The translations under genes were made by a program, and so were the position numbers. From Stichopus chloronotus (Eukaryota > Echinodermata > Holothuroidea > Aspidochirotida > Stichopodidae), in assembly GCA_021234535.1 (NCBI GenBank), contig CM037833.1, forward strand, positions 3,726,397 through 3,790,396: 64,000 nucleotides of DNA, given 5' to 3'. Of the stretch, positions 24,401 to 36,449 are shown piece after piece (position 1 is the first letter of the stretch; each line of letters opens with the position of its first letter). The notes under the pieces are model-generated. The model had not been told where the DNA came from. It did not search any database and saw only the letters and a list, made by a program, of their open reading frames with translations.

Positions 24401-27060
24401 TTTTTCTGAGCTGTCATGATCGCATGAACCCCGATAAGGTCGAGCTACCTACTTTTATATTACTGTTTAGCGTAACTGAAGAAGAGCAGTAGAACAGAGG
24501 CTCGAAATATTTTGTTAAAGGGTTTACGTTTTAAGTTGAAAATGAAAGTACCTTAAAACGTAATTTTTTGTCGTTTTCTATAAATGAAGGTTCCAAGCCG
24601 GGTGCTATCCTTCCATCTTTTATGGTCTGTAGTTGACTTCCACCATTTAGTTAACTCTTAAACTTGTCCGTTCTTTGGTGGTGTCTGTGGATCCAATTTG
24701 GATCCTACACGCTACTCTGAGAGATGTTGTTGGTTTACAGCTTTTTCACGGTACTCGAAGAATTGATGCGACAGACGATGGCAGGAAACTGGGGAGACAA
24801 GATGGTAGACGGGTATCTCAGATCAGTGCATATAAATATTTCACTTCAAGATTGCGTGAGAGTCTCCACCGAGAGGGAAAGCTTAGACGGAGGCGAAAGT
24901 TTTTTACGAGAAGAAGGTAACAAGTAGCAGGGCCCAACGCAATGTGGCATTGTCGACGGCAACCACAAACTCACACTGTGAAGGAAAATGCATAAAAAGA
25001 AACCTTTTGCATGATTTAATAAAATGATCCTGATGGCATATATGGGACCAGTAATCTTGATTACTGAATAATCTGAACGAACCTCAAACATAGCAGTAAT
25101 GTATAGAAGAGGTATTTTGAACGCCCATTTGGCACTTGTAAAAAAACTCGTGACCACCCAGAAGGAGCCCTGAAAAACAACAGGGCACACCATCCTTATT
25201 TGGTATTCGGTACTAACGTTAACTTCCATACTACTTTTCCTTATTGAATTATATTGTACCGAAGCACATATTCCAAGGTAATGAACAGAAAGTTATTGTA
25301 TTTTCTTACACAAGTTGTCCTTCCAAGTGGAACCGTCGGGGGATTAATCTGCATACAGTGGATTGTATACTTTGTATCCACCCCCTCCCCCCCCTGTGAG
25401 CCAATGGTGCCAAAGTAGGCTACGAAGGCCATTTGTAGTTGTTTCAAAAATCGTAAGAGACTAAATTCCCCTTTTTTACAAACACATGTAGGCCTAACAT
25501 TATCTTCATTCCTTCAGCTCGTTTTATTTCGCAATAAAGAATACGCTACATTACTTGCAACTTATCTTTTACGGCTACGAGGCATTTTTGGCCAAAAAGG
25601 TTTAGCACACATTTCAATAGGATTTACACTGAATGTGACATCAATTTATTTGTAACTCTGCCACGTCATGGCAAAATTGGCTAAGTGGATCATCATGTCA
25701 GTGCCTAGTCAATGTCACTGCAGATGACTTTGCACGTTTATGGCCACCTTTTGCAAATACAAGTAGTTTCATGAGAAATGACGGATCATTAAACATTTTG
25801 CTACCGACACATATAGATTCGCCTCTGGCTCTGTTACGTGCAATGTCCTCAATGAAAGTTTAACGACCTTTTAGAATATCACCACACTTGACCGCGCATA
25901 TTGCAAAGACATATTGTGCGTAACGGTGTGGATTTAAATTGTGCATGTCAAGCCATGTATTTGGAAATTGAGCGTCGAGTCATTAGCCGGAGTATGTAAG
26001 ATAAGAGCCAGAGTCATTTCCCTCCGAGTTACGAGTTTAAGGTTATCAAAATCGATCAGCGGCTGAACATGTTTTGTGTCGCCGTCATGAAAGGAGTGCA
26101 GTAGGAGGGGGTTTCCCCCTTTTCTATCGAACATATTTGTTATTTGAGGGGTCTTGATGTGCATTTTGATGGAAATTTTGGAGAGACTTCAAAGTAAATT
26201 GCTGCAAATTTTGGACGTTAAACAAATAGACAAATAAAACAATGCTTTATATTATATGATATTGAGGCTGAAGCATAGTTCCGCGACATTTTTTTCTTCA
26301 CGCAATTAGGCTATATTCTTCATGTACAGATGGCGGTTTGTAATCCACGGTGGGATTGACGGATTTAGCAGAACGGTCACATTTCTGAAGTGCTCTCTTG
26401 ACAATAACGCGTCAACAGTGTTAAAGGCATTTCACGAAGCGGTAGAAAACTTTGGCCTTCCTAAAAAAAGTGCGGAGTGATAGAGAAATGGAGAAAACTG
26501 GAGGATTGAACTTGTAACGACTGTTATTCTCCGGTCATTTTGTTTCTGTAACACTCAATAATTATCACTGAAAATCATCAATGCAATGCATATGCAGTCC
26601 CACACCCTTTACGACAGAGGAAAATTGTAGAGGGCGTATTACTCACTAGATCGGTAATGATCAGTCCACTGAATTTTGCCCAAAAATTTGTATTTGCAAG
26701 GCTGTTCCTATCAACACAATAATGAAGATACAGGATATTACTCCTTCCTTCCCTGTTTGACCTCATCCTGTGGTCACCCTCACTTTTGTTTGGTTCTCAA
26801 AGAACACACGCTACAAAAGATTCTGAGGTACCATGTGCCTTCTTTCTTTATTCTCATGCAGGTACCCCTCTTACACACGCAGTATTTCGTTAGTTTTATG
26901 TGTATTGTTGTGACTGGTCGAGTAATTCCTGTAGTAAATTTTGCATCTTAGTTAAACCAAAAATCTGGAAAACACTGTTCACTGTTTATAAGACAAGGAT
27001 GTATTACTTCTTTACTCATGATGTTTGATGCTATTATCATTTTTCTACTTTGTTCTCTTT
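24400..27060. other. No recognised gene
   Basis: The first ~240 bases may be the Penelope 3' untranslated part. Open frames at 24675-24920, 24846-25229 (-) and 26676-26951 show no motif I can name. Mostly AT-rich unique-looking sequence. Confidence 0.4.
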
Positions 27061-27063
27061 GTA

Positions 27064-28570
27064 GAATTGTGAAGGACCCGCCACCAAAGTCCTGAGATCA
27101 AAGCACAGACCTCATAGAGGACACATTCTGCCTCCAGTATGTCTTAAGTCAGAAGGACAGTTACATTACCAACCGTCACACAAAGAAACGCAGTACGGAA
27201 AGACTTGTTGAATGTCAGACCATCACAGCTGGGTCCTTGCAAACAGCAGCAGAAGTCAGGCAAGATGAGCAATTACTGCTCCACATCGGAGGTAAAGATC
27301 TAGTGGCACTAGAAGGAAAATACCATCAGGTAGGCAACGGAGGATGAAACTGTAAGGCAAAGGCACAACATTATGTTGTGTCCTGCGGTACCAGAAGTTT
27401 CCCAGGTAACGATACTTTGTACACAGTGTTGAAAGAAAGCTTGGTTATCGCTGACAAAAGTTCTGTTAAAATTGTGGAGGTAGTTATGGATGAAGCAACT
27501 TAAGCAAAGGCACAACACATTCGGTGGTCCAGTGAAGTTTCTTCGGAACTGCATTGTCATCATGAGACTCAGAGAGTTCCATGTTTCAATGGCATACTTA
27601 GCCTGCATAGGGTGTCGCTTTGGTGATACTAGTCTTAGAGACTTACTAATTGAGTCAGACATTGTTGCCCTGGGTTCTACCAATAGTGTTCTTAATCGTC
27701 ATTAGCAGCAGATGCATTATCCCAGATTGCGTTGACAAGCTTTTTTGAACACACTTGATGAGCAAAGAAATGAAGTCACAAACATTTTAGCTGACTTAAA
27801 TAATAAAAGATGTGAAAGGGCTTCAACAGCAGTTTCAACGCTTCGTTAACATTCAGAGTGCTATTAACACAACATTTGCGTTCTGGAGCGAATGCCTTGA
27901 GATGGCACTGATGCTATTCGTTACAAGGGAGGGTAACTGGGAGCTACATCTGTCAACTGTACGCTCCATGTTACCATGGTTCTTTGCATATAACAGAGTT
28001 CATTACTCCAGGTATCTCCCTATCTACTGGCTGGAAATGAAGAATCTGAATCTCTGGGAGAGTCACCCTCATGTACATGAAAAGCTTTCTGAAGGTGATT
28101 TTGTTGTTCAGAGACAGGATCAGTATGGATTTAGTCAGATATCTTGCGACCAGACCACTGAGCAGACATGCGATAGAGACGCAAAGTCAAAGGGTGGTTT
28201 GTCTGGTTTCACCTTGAACAGAGGTGCAGTCCAACTACGAGATGGCGGCTATCATGTTGGAAGCATGATCAATCCCTTTGAACCTGATAGGTAGGAACTT
28301 GTCAGTATTCCTTCAGGTGTTCTTACCCCTGAGAATGTATGCAGAGATTTACTTTCAGCTGAAGAACCAGGTGAAATTGCTGTGCTGGCCTACTGTAAGG
28401 AGAGGTTGCAGAAGAGTGAAAAAAAAAAACGTGTTTTCCACAATACCTGAGGAAATCTCCAATCTTTCAATCAAAGCAGAAGGTGGTGTTCTAAACTTAT
28501 CCAGTCAGAGGACAGAACAACATGACACAAGACCTTCCGGAACAGCAAACGCATCTACCTAGTCCAAATA
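27064..28570 (+). pseudogene. Broken copy of an invertebrate repeat-associated gene of unknown function
   Basis: Coding-like pieces: DTFCLQYVLSQKDSYITNRH...VECQTITAGSL...DLVALEGKYHQ (27117-27330), EFHVSMAYLACIGCRFGDTSLRDLL (27490-27705), INTTFAFWSECLEMALML, WELHLSTVRSMLPWFFAYNRVHYSRYLPIYW, GDFVVQRQDQYGFSQISCDQTTEQTCDRDAKSKGG (27812-28294) and SMINPFEP followed by SGVLTPENVCRDLL. I recognise this run as a family of large proteins found in many copies in corals, molluscs and lower deuterostomes; I know no function. A CAG-type donor follows KYHQ (27330). Stops and shifts at 27710, 28290 and 28425 show it is broken. It may belong to a transposon, but no ends were found. Confidence 0.5.
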
Positions 28571-28599
28571 CCTATTCGAGGGACCAGACCACAGACGTT

Positions 28600-28965
28600 A
28601 TTGACCTAATTGAGTAAAACGTCATCAGCTTGTATCATAAGGGTACGCATTTATTGATCAAACTGGTGGATAGGAAAAAAAGAGAAGGAATACAGAGAGA
28701 GATTAGATGCTACAATTACATTGGCAGTAACTCAGGCTTTACAAGAAAAACAAAAACACTGAGCTCTTCAGGTCGTCGAAATAGCATCCATCCTGCATTA
28801 AGACCAAACAGATTCTTTCCTTTAAATACCATGGCCTGCTGACACCACCCTAGTTGAAGATACACGGTGATGGGAGACAAACAACTTTTCTGTCTATTAG
28901 CCTTCTCAACAATGAACGGGAAGGACAGTCGAGCCAACACGAATTTAGGCTATGGCGCTTCTGAA
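28600..28965. other. No recognised gene
   Basis: Short frames on both strands, without motifs, leading to the target duplication of LINE copy A. Confidence 0.4.
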
Positions 28966-28975
28966 TTATGTTTGT

Positions 28976-31497
28976 ACTTTTTAAGTGCGTAAAAACGGCA
29001 CAGAAACAAAACAAATACAAACACAAACCGGCTCAGGAAAAGCAAAAACGCGAACTATTTACACACTACCAAATGAAACAGAAAATTATGTTCCTTACAG
29101 TAATAGAACCACACAAATACAGTATATGTACATATGTACAAGAACCACAAAAAAATTACAACTTCAACACCAACCGGCTCGCCCGCACCAAAGCAATTGG
29201 ACCCCACCGTCTGCCAAACGTCGACCTAGAGTAACGAACGAAGTCTGACTCAACCCTCAACCTAACCTCCGCCTTCAACGATGCCAAGACGACGTCCGCA
29301 GGCCGCCCCTCACCCCTAAATACAATATTACAACGGTCTCTCCATACGGCCAGCTTTATGGAGGCAGGATACAAAGGTAAGTATCTCGCGAACACTTGTG
29401 TTGCACAATGGGGGAGAGAGACCATACAAAACGTAGTCCCGGCTGACCGTCCATGTGTTACAAAACGTGAGGCGATCAGTCAGGACTTCAAACCAATCCC
29501 AAAGGAGGGCCACAAAGTCACAATGCCAAAACACATGTGGAACACTCTCCCATCCTGTACATCCATTGCGGGGGCAAATGCCATCTCCAAGACGCCACCG
29601 ATGGCGCTTGAGGTTGGTTACGATGGCGTCATGTGCAATTCGCCACAACAGGTCTCGCCGGCGAAAGTCAAGTGACCTGCTGTGAACTGCACTCCACACT
29701 TCCGGCCCCGAAGCATAGTCGGTTGGATGGACCTGGCCGACCAATTCATCAAAAATAGCCCGATATTGGGTCCCCGCACTGGATTGCGAGACGTCCCCCG
29801 CGGATGACATAATACGGAGAGTGTCCCTCATGTGGCCGTAGGCCTTCGTGGGCCTCCAGCTGTGGGGAGCACTGTTGCTAAAAAGGGAGGGGAAAAAACG
29901 GCGGAAAGAAAGCCCTCCCCAATAACGAACAAAATAGGCAAACGGCATGTTGCTGTCAACAGCACTATAAACACATTTGGTCAGGAGAAAACGGAGCTTG
30001 GAGGGAAAATGCACAAGGCCCAATCCCCCACTCCTAAGGTCCTGATACACTACCCTTCTTTTCACCAACTCCGTCTTCCCTGACCATAAAAAACTAAACA
30101 CGGCCCTCTCGAGTCGAGCCAGGACACCATCTGGAGCAACCAGAACAGTGCCCGGGTACCACAAGAGAGGGTAAACGAAACGATTGATAACAGTAACCTT
30201 CCCCAACAAGCTAATGTAGCGATCCCTGAAGTCCTCCAACCTAGCCTCCACCAGGTCCACTTTCTCATTCCAGGTAAGTGACTCCGGCGAACCATAACCA
30301 AACCATATACCATTAATTTTTATTGCGCCATCCACCCACGATGCCGCGAAGGGCAGTTGTCTATATCGCCACCCACCTAGACGAAGTCCTTTGGTTTTTG
30401 TTGGGTTCAGTCTGGCACCTGTTGCTCTTTGAAAGGTAGCCAGCGTGCCAGTAAGGGCCCTGAAGGAGGCCACGTCAGAGACTACGCAAGTGACGTCATC
30501 AGCGTACTGAAGGCACTTGACCTCAGATCCACCAGGAATATTGAACGGACGAAACAAAGGGTTGACTTACAAGGGATTCACTAAACAAAACATAGAGGAG
30601 AGGTGAGAGGGGACATCCTTGTCGTACTCTGAAGGTGCCCGATGAAAAGCCATTCACAATAACACAACCGCTTACATTATTATACAGTAAATTAACCCAT
30701 GCAACAAAATCTGGATTTAAATTAAACTTCGCCAACACTTTAAGGAGAAAACCGTGATCAACCATGTCAAAGGCCTTCTCCTGATCGAGGGCGACAAGCG
30801 CACACGGGAGGTCACGGCCAATAACAAATTCAACTAAGTCCAGCATCAACCAGAGGTTCTGCTGAACACTGCGTCCCCGCACCGCGCATGTCTGAAAAGG
30901 CCCAACAAGATCCGGCATAACTGTGCCTAGCCTGTTACAAAGGGCTTTTGCCAGGATCTTGTAGTCCACGTTCAACAGGGTGATTGGCCGCTTGTTTTTC
31001 GGTTCAAGGGGATCCCCTGCCTCTGGCAACAGCGTTATCACACCTGTGAGCTGCGAAGGGCTCAATGAGCCAGTAAGGAAGGCGGAGACGAATACATCAC
31101 GCAGATCGGGACCAACGGTACTCCAGAAGCGTTTGTAAAATTCAACCGGAATACCGTCGGACCCAGGGACTTTACCGGATTTCATCTTCGCCACCGCCCT
31201 CCAGAGCTCGTCGACTGTCAACGGAGAACCAAGTTCGTCGTTCTGATCGTCGGAAGGGACCCCAACAAAATTATCTAAAAGGGACTGTTGAAGGCCCTCA
31301 TCGACATCTGCTGCAGTGTAAAGCTGCTCATAGTAGTTCTTGAATACCTCTACGATGTCGAGAGGGTCCTTCTGTACCACACCATGGACGTCACGGACTG
31401 CCTTCATGCGCCGATCAATGGCGTACTTCGTGACGTCTCGGTAGAACTTAATACATGGTCTTTCCTCCGCCTCCACGCAACGCACTCGAGCGCGGAC
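28976..31497 (-). mobile_element. L1-type LINE copy A, 5'-truncated, 10-bp target duplication
   Basis: TTATGTTTGT at 28966-28975 and again at 31498-31507 bounds the copy. Its 3' end (minus) is CACTTAAAAAGT with no poly(A). The minus strand encodes AEERPCIKFYRDVTKYAIDR, GKVPGSDGIPVEFYKRFW, LDQEKAFDMVDH, RQGCPLSPLLYVLF (frame 31485-30523), then after a shift LQYADDVTCVV through the C-terminal zinc-finger-like segment (30557-29328). Relative to copy B it lacks 12 bases before RQGCP and 10 bases after the SESLV segment, and gains one base near 29349; the last two break the frame. Otherwise protein identity to B is very high. Reverse transcriptase and C-terminal domains only; the endonuclease end is missing. 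Confidence 0.9.
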
Positions 31498-31509
31498 TTA
31501 TGTTTGTTG

Positions 31510-31860
31510 AGGAATGACAGGAAGCGGGGAACAGATACCTAGCAGGAGAAGAGAGCAACTTTCCGTTGCTCGGCTTTCGATCTTTATTCCTGCGCAGTTT
31601 GTTTAAAGTGATTACGTGTAAAGTTTTTCTTTATTTTTAAATGTACACGCCAGGTTGTACATGAACGGACTATGTCTTTCAATGAAGGACAATGACTACT
31701 TCGAAAAGCAACGAGATATGGCATAAAAACAAATCATATTTGAAAATTAACGGTTCTTACTATAACCGCCTACATAATAAATATCAACAATAAAGGTCTC
31801 ACTAGTGTATCAAAAACATACTGCTCAAGTCGTCGCTCCCTTGGTAAGTAAGTGGAACAT
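31510..31860. other. No recognised gene
   Basis: Gap between LINE copy A and the gypsy LTR fragment. No coding signal. Confidence 0.5.
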
Positions 31861-33442
31861 TGTCGTATTTTCTTATGAAATAATCGAAGGGTTCTTTGAG
31901 GCAGAAATAATACAGGAGACAACTATTGCTTTGAAAATACAGTGCTTGAAGATAATTTGTGAGTTAGAACACCAGGTGTTCTATGATGACTTCGTTTGAT
32001 AGCTTGGTTAAGATCTTGCCGGTCGGTCGGTTCACTAACGTGCATGATAACATCCATCTTTACCATTTCATCCAACTCTTGCTTTACGTCATCTGTTATA
32101 TTAATATGGCATCTACGAGGAGGATGAACCACTGGAGAGATTTGATCATCAATGCCAATGTGAAAATCTCCAGGTAATCTACCAATACCCTCAAATCGAT
32201 CTGGGTATAACTTCCTGAGATCATCTTTCGAATTGATTGTGGGTGCATTAGCAGAAATACTACAATGCAATGTAACTAGTTTCAAATCTAGTGATGAGTT
32301 TAAACCCAAAAGTGCAGGACCTTTTACATCTGCAACAGTAGAACTCTGTCTGTATGGTTTTACCATTAAATTTACATGTCAAGGTATGACTGCCAAAATG
32401 ATGAATTCTACTGTCATTATAAGCCATAACCATAGTATCGTTTACTTTATTAGACATTGGATATGGTCGACCATTTTCATCTACACGGTCGGGGTACATT
32501 CTTCTAAAAATGCGCAAGGGTAGAACATTCCCTTCAGCACCAGTATCTACCTTTACCTTTAAGGTAGCTGGTTGTTGACCAATAGATATATCCAAAACAG
32601 CAAAACCTGTAGTATCATCCATTTTAGGTGGACCATGTTTGACATGTTGTTTCGACTTTCTTTACCTTTTGGTGCTGTCACTTTTGTAGAACTATTCACA
32701 TGTTTTTGACTATGTGACTTTCGACTATTGGGCCTTTGGTTGTCGCCCTTCGTTGGAAAATTGCCTTGCTGAAGTCTACAGACAGATTCCCAATGGTTTG
32801 GCTTCTTACAATGCTAGCATGTTGTACCCATTGCTGGGCACTTTCCTTTGTGTGGAAACTGAAGACCACATCTATTACATTTTTGTGCATTTGTTGTTTC
32901 ATTTTATTAGGTCTAGACCCCTTGTTAGGTTGTATACATTGCCTACTAAGACAGACGTGTTGTGCCAACTTAATGCATCCATATGAGCCTTCATGGCCTC
33001 ATGTGTACGAGCAATATCTAAGGCTTCGTCTAGGGTTAACTTTTCGTCTTTCCCTAGTAGTTTGTGACGAACACTTTGATCTGATGGAATTTACATTTAC
33101 TAGCTTGAGTTTTACATCGAGTAATGAACTCGTCGACAGTCTCTGAGGTTTGTTTCAATTTTTGCAATTGGAAACGGCATAACCCGAAATTTGTTTTAGG
33201 TTCAAAATACCTCTGTCTGTTAAGGTCCATGTTTCAAAAATATTGATACCTTGTTGATCTAACCACAACAACAAGTAGCTCACTTTGTCTTTGCCTGTTT
33301 TTGCGGCCTCTGCCAATGGACCATTAAACATTAAGGTGCAATACCTCTTGAAATTTTCGAACTCAATTGGAAGATCTTCAGAATTCCAATTAAATGTTGG
33401 TGGGGAGACCCCAAATACATGCACATCACCCATTCTAGCCAT
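31861..33442 (-). pseudogene. gypsy-type retrotransposon gag-pol remnant with LTR end
   Basis: Reading on minus: a Gag-like start (33442-33155) with PPTFNWNSEDLPIEFENF and LMFNGPLAEAAKTGKDKVSY; a zinc-knuckle stretch around 32890-32770 (CNRCGLQFPHKGKCP, CKKPNHWESVC) in a shifted frame; an aspartic protease (32622-32260) with KVDTGAEGNVLPL; and the reverse-transcriptase N-terminus (32366-31923) with RLPGDFHIGIDD, PVVHPPRRCHINI, EPTDR then QDLNQAIKRSHHRTP and SSTVFSK. The EPTDR/QDLN join skips the conserved segment between them. The coding part stops at about 31930 and runs straight into 68 bases (31861-31928) matching the LTR at 39187, ending ...ACGACA. So most of pol was deleted and the copy ends in a partial LTR. 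Confidence 0.8.
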
Positions 33443-33843
33443 CGGCTACGAATTATTTCTATTACTAGCCTACGTTACCACTAATTACTATATTGTTGGT
33501 ACTGAGTAGCATAATGTTGTGTAAGTTTTAACTCACCAATTATCTCGCAGATAACAATCCATAACTATGCACAAAATACGCAAACATCCATTATTATGAA
33601 TAACATACACATTGGAGTTCGAGTGTTCGAAGTATACGGTGATTTTAGTCGCTTGTTGTACCCACGTGACGTCGCTCGCTCAGAAGCTCGTAAGGCACCT
33701 GTAGGCTGGAGCAACTTCTAATTCGTTGTAATTCTAATCGAAACAGTGTCGGAATAGGCTTACTCAGTCAGAAACTCGCGTTGGTACCTGCAGCAGACCT
33801 TTATTCGCGACCTCGGTTACGCTTTGCTTCTTCTACCGAACTA

Positions 33844-34035
33844 CAATCTTGGACAAAATTGTTGGGACACTTTGTCATACTTTCTGACTATATTCCAAAA
33901 TCTTTCTTCACTGGATAACATGAAACCCCGCGCCCCTTTTCAATGTTGAAAAGTGAATGTACCCTGTGACCAGTTTTTCTGCAGCCAACATTGAAAGGGG
34001 GAGCGGGGTGTCCCAAGGAATTTTGTCCAAGATTG
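33844..34035 (+). mobile_element. MITE copy 1 (CAATCTTGGACAAAAT ends)
   Basis: Inverted ends CTTGGACAAAATTGTTGGGACAC and its near-inverse at the right. The inside also pairs (CCCCGCGCC...CAATGTTG with CAACATTG...GAGCGGGG), so the whole unit can fold. TA precedes the left end, TC follows the right. Same family at 38557, 50468 and 51645. Confidence 0.75.
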
Positions 34036-34489
34036 TCTGAGTTTTTCGGGGGCTATTTACGAGCAGAAAATGAAGGAAAATTGGTCATGTTACACAAGGA
34101 TTCCTTGAGTAAAGATTGCAATTGTGGGCTGAATATTTAAATGTAGTTGAATTGAAATTGTAGCTGAGGCTTTTTTTTTCTTATTTCTTTATTTTTGCTG
34201 GGATTTTTTTTTTCCTGCATTTTTTTTCCTGCAAGGAGGGTTCATAATTGGTTATTGGTAATTGGGCCTGCTTGTGCGTTCAACAAGATGTACGTGGATT
34301 ATAGGTCTTCTGAAATGTTGAGCCTGAAATAGGAACAAGTAAGATTCTCTACTTGATCAATCTCTTCTGACGCTACTGGACACTCTGTCAATGTTATTTA
34401 GTTAACAATCTTCAACGGCGGAGTACATATCAGAGTAGGAGCGATCCTTCTGCAATATAAATACAATTAATATGGTGTTCTCGAAAGTC

Positions 34490-35552
34490 ATCGATTGAGA
34501 ATTAAGAGCATATGTGCGACTTTTAAGGGAAGAAAGACTATCAGTACGGGAAATATCTAGAAGAACTAATGTATCCCGAAGTTCCGTTCATAGAATTTGT
34601 AATCTCCAGTCGCCAACATCTCCAAAAATCGAAACAAGAGGGGTCGTAAGCGAAGCCTTACATATCGCCAAGAACGAACTTTTTTTTCGGAATGTCAAGA
34701 AACTCCGAGAAGCAGAAGGTCGATTTTCTTCTAAACGTTTGATGGAAGTCAGTGGACTAAATTTATTGAACTTGTCAAACAGAACTGTACGACGCTGCCT
34801 TAACAGAAATGGCTATCATTTTTTACAAGCTCAAAAGAAAGGACTGCTTCATAATTGCGATTTAAAGAAAAGGGTTGCGTTTGCGCAAAACATTCGACGT
34901 CGACATGCAAGGAATCTGTTCACGCACCAAATTGCATTTTATTTGGATGGAACATCGTTCACGTACAACACCAGTCCTTTGGATCAAGCACGAGCCCCAA
35001 GTGGAAGGGTATGGAGGAAACATTCTGAAGGATTACTCTGAGGATGCACTGCAAAGGGCAGTAAAGTCGGAACAGGAGGGAAAGTCGTCAAGTTAATGGT
35101 AGCAATAACTTATGCTGAAGGTGTCATTGCGTGTGAACCCTATAAGGAGATGAACGGGGCGTATTTCGCGGACCTTGTGCGTCGAAAATTTGAGGACATG
35201 TTTTCGAAAGCGGATCAAAATGGGAGTCGTTTGTTTATTCAGGATGGAGATCCAAGTCAGAATTCGAAAGCAGCTCGTGAGGCCATGCGAGAGGTTAATG
35301 CCGAACTTGTGCCAATTCCTCCTAGAAGTCCCGATTTAAATCCAATTGAAAACATTTAAACTTGTAGGGGACAATCTGAGGGCCAATGCCTTGCGGTATC
35401 AAATAAGGAGCGAAACTTTTGAAGCTTTTCAGGCCAGGGTGATCTCTACCATCCGTTCAATTCCGGTAGATACTATAAACAAAACCATTTCATCCATTGA
35501 CAGAAGAATTTCACTCCTTTTGCAGAATGGTGGTAAGAAGACGAGGTATTAA
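34490..35552 (+). pseudogene. Tc1-like transposase (DD34E type), one stop and one frameshift
   Basis: N-terminal helix-turn-helix (LLREERLSVREISRRTNVSRSSVHRI), second DNA-binding half (GRFSSKRLMEVSGL..LSNRTVRRCLNRNGY), then the catalytic domain: IAFYLDGTSFTYN (first Asp), LFIQDGDPSQNSK (second Asp) and RSPDLNPIENI (Glu), with 34 residues between the last two. The frame 34514-35041 ends at TGA where sense sequence continues without shift (GCTAKGSKVGTGGKVVKLMVAI), a simple nonsense change. At 35355 a lost T shifts the frame; the C-terminus continues as FKLVGDNLRANALRYQIRSE to KKTRY. All three acidic residues survive, so the copy decayed recently. I could not define terminal repeats. Confidence 0.85.
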
Positions 35553-35559
35553 GTAAAAG

Positions 35560-36440
35560 ATCTTCTATGAAATTTATTCTACCATTTAGTGTAATAGTCA
35601 GAACTGTCAACTCAACTTGATTTGTTACACTTTATTAAAGAAATTCGGCGTATCATGATGCAACTTGTAACATAACTTATATAATTTCTTAAGACGGAAG
35701 ATATATTTCCATCACTTGGTTGATAAATTCCTTGGAACAGAAATGGTAGAACGCTTGCTTAGGTTTTACCATCCGCATGATTTTCTGTGAAGTTAGCATG
35801 TTTGGCATATTCTGCGTATACAATGTCGGTTACTCCAATGAAAGTTGCTGATGGATGGTCTATTGCTAAATTTACTTGCATCTCTATTTACCGAATTGAT
35901 AAAACGTATGTTATTGTGTTTATTTAACTGGAAACATAAAATTTGTTTTCGTTCTTTTGAATATGCATGAGCTGTATCTTTGATATCCCATCAACGACTA
36001 AGTAGAAACATTGGGGTGTTTACATTTAATACTGTTCGCTGATTGTATTATTGCCGGTGAAAAAGCAACAAAGATGTATGCGAATAAACTTCACTCATTA
36101 GGTAGGATTATTGTATTGCACAATTGGCTACATTATTTGTTAGTTGAACTTTTACGTGTAACTACTGGTGTTTGTATTGCAACGGCAATCATTTGGTTAC
36201 CGGGGCCTTATACAATGCATAGCCACGTAGTGCAGAATTTCAGTCATGTAGCTTACTTGCAAGTCAAAGTTCGCACCGTCAATATCCCCACAGCTGTTAA
36301 TGGAGGGTTTTTTTTTTTCGTTTAATAAGTATAAATAAAGTTAGTGTGGGTGTATGTTTTCTTTCAATGTTTTGATGTATGTTTTCTTTTCATTTTCTTT
36401 TTTATCATGCCATGATCATATGGAATAATAAGCCATGATG
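35560..36440. other. No recognised gene
   Basis: An open frame at 36011-36325 (+) ends in a T-run encoding poly-Phe and shows no motif. The rest is AT-rich. Confidence 0.4.
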
Positions 36441-36449
36441 TTAATATTT

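Noticed and set aside
29832..30083. Plus-strand open frame inside LINE copy A (and its counterpart at 44042-44293 in copy B)
   Set aside because: Both are antisense shadows of the same reverse-transcriptase C-terminal coding; they occur in both copies only because the DNA is shared.
36011..36325. Plus-strand frame of 104 codons near the Rep-like gene, considered as a capsid-like partner
   Set aside because: No motif, and it ends in a poly-T-encoded Phe run; no evidence of a real protein.
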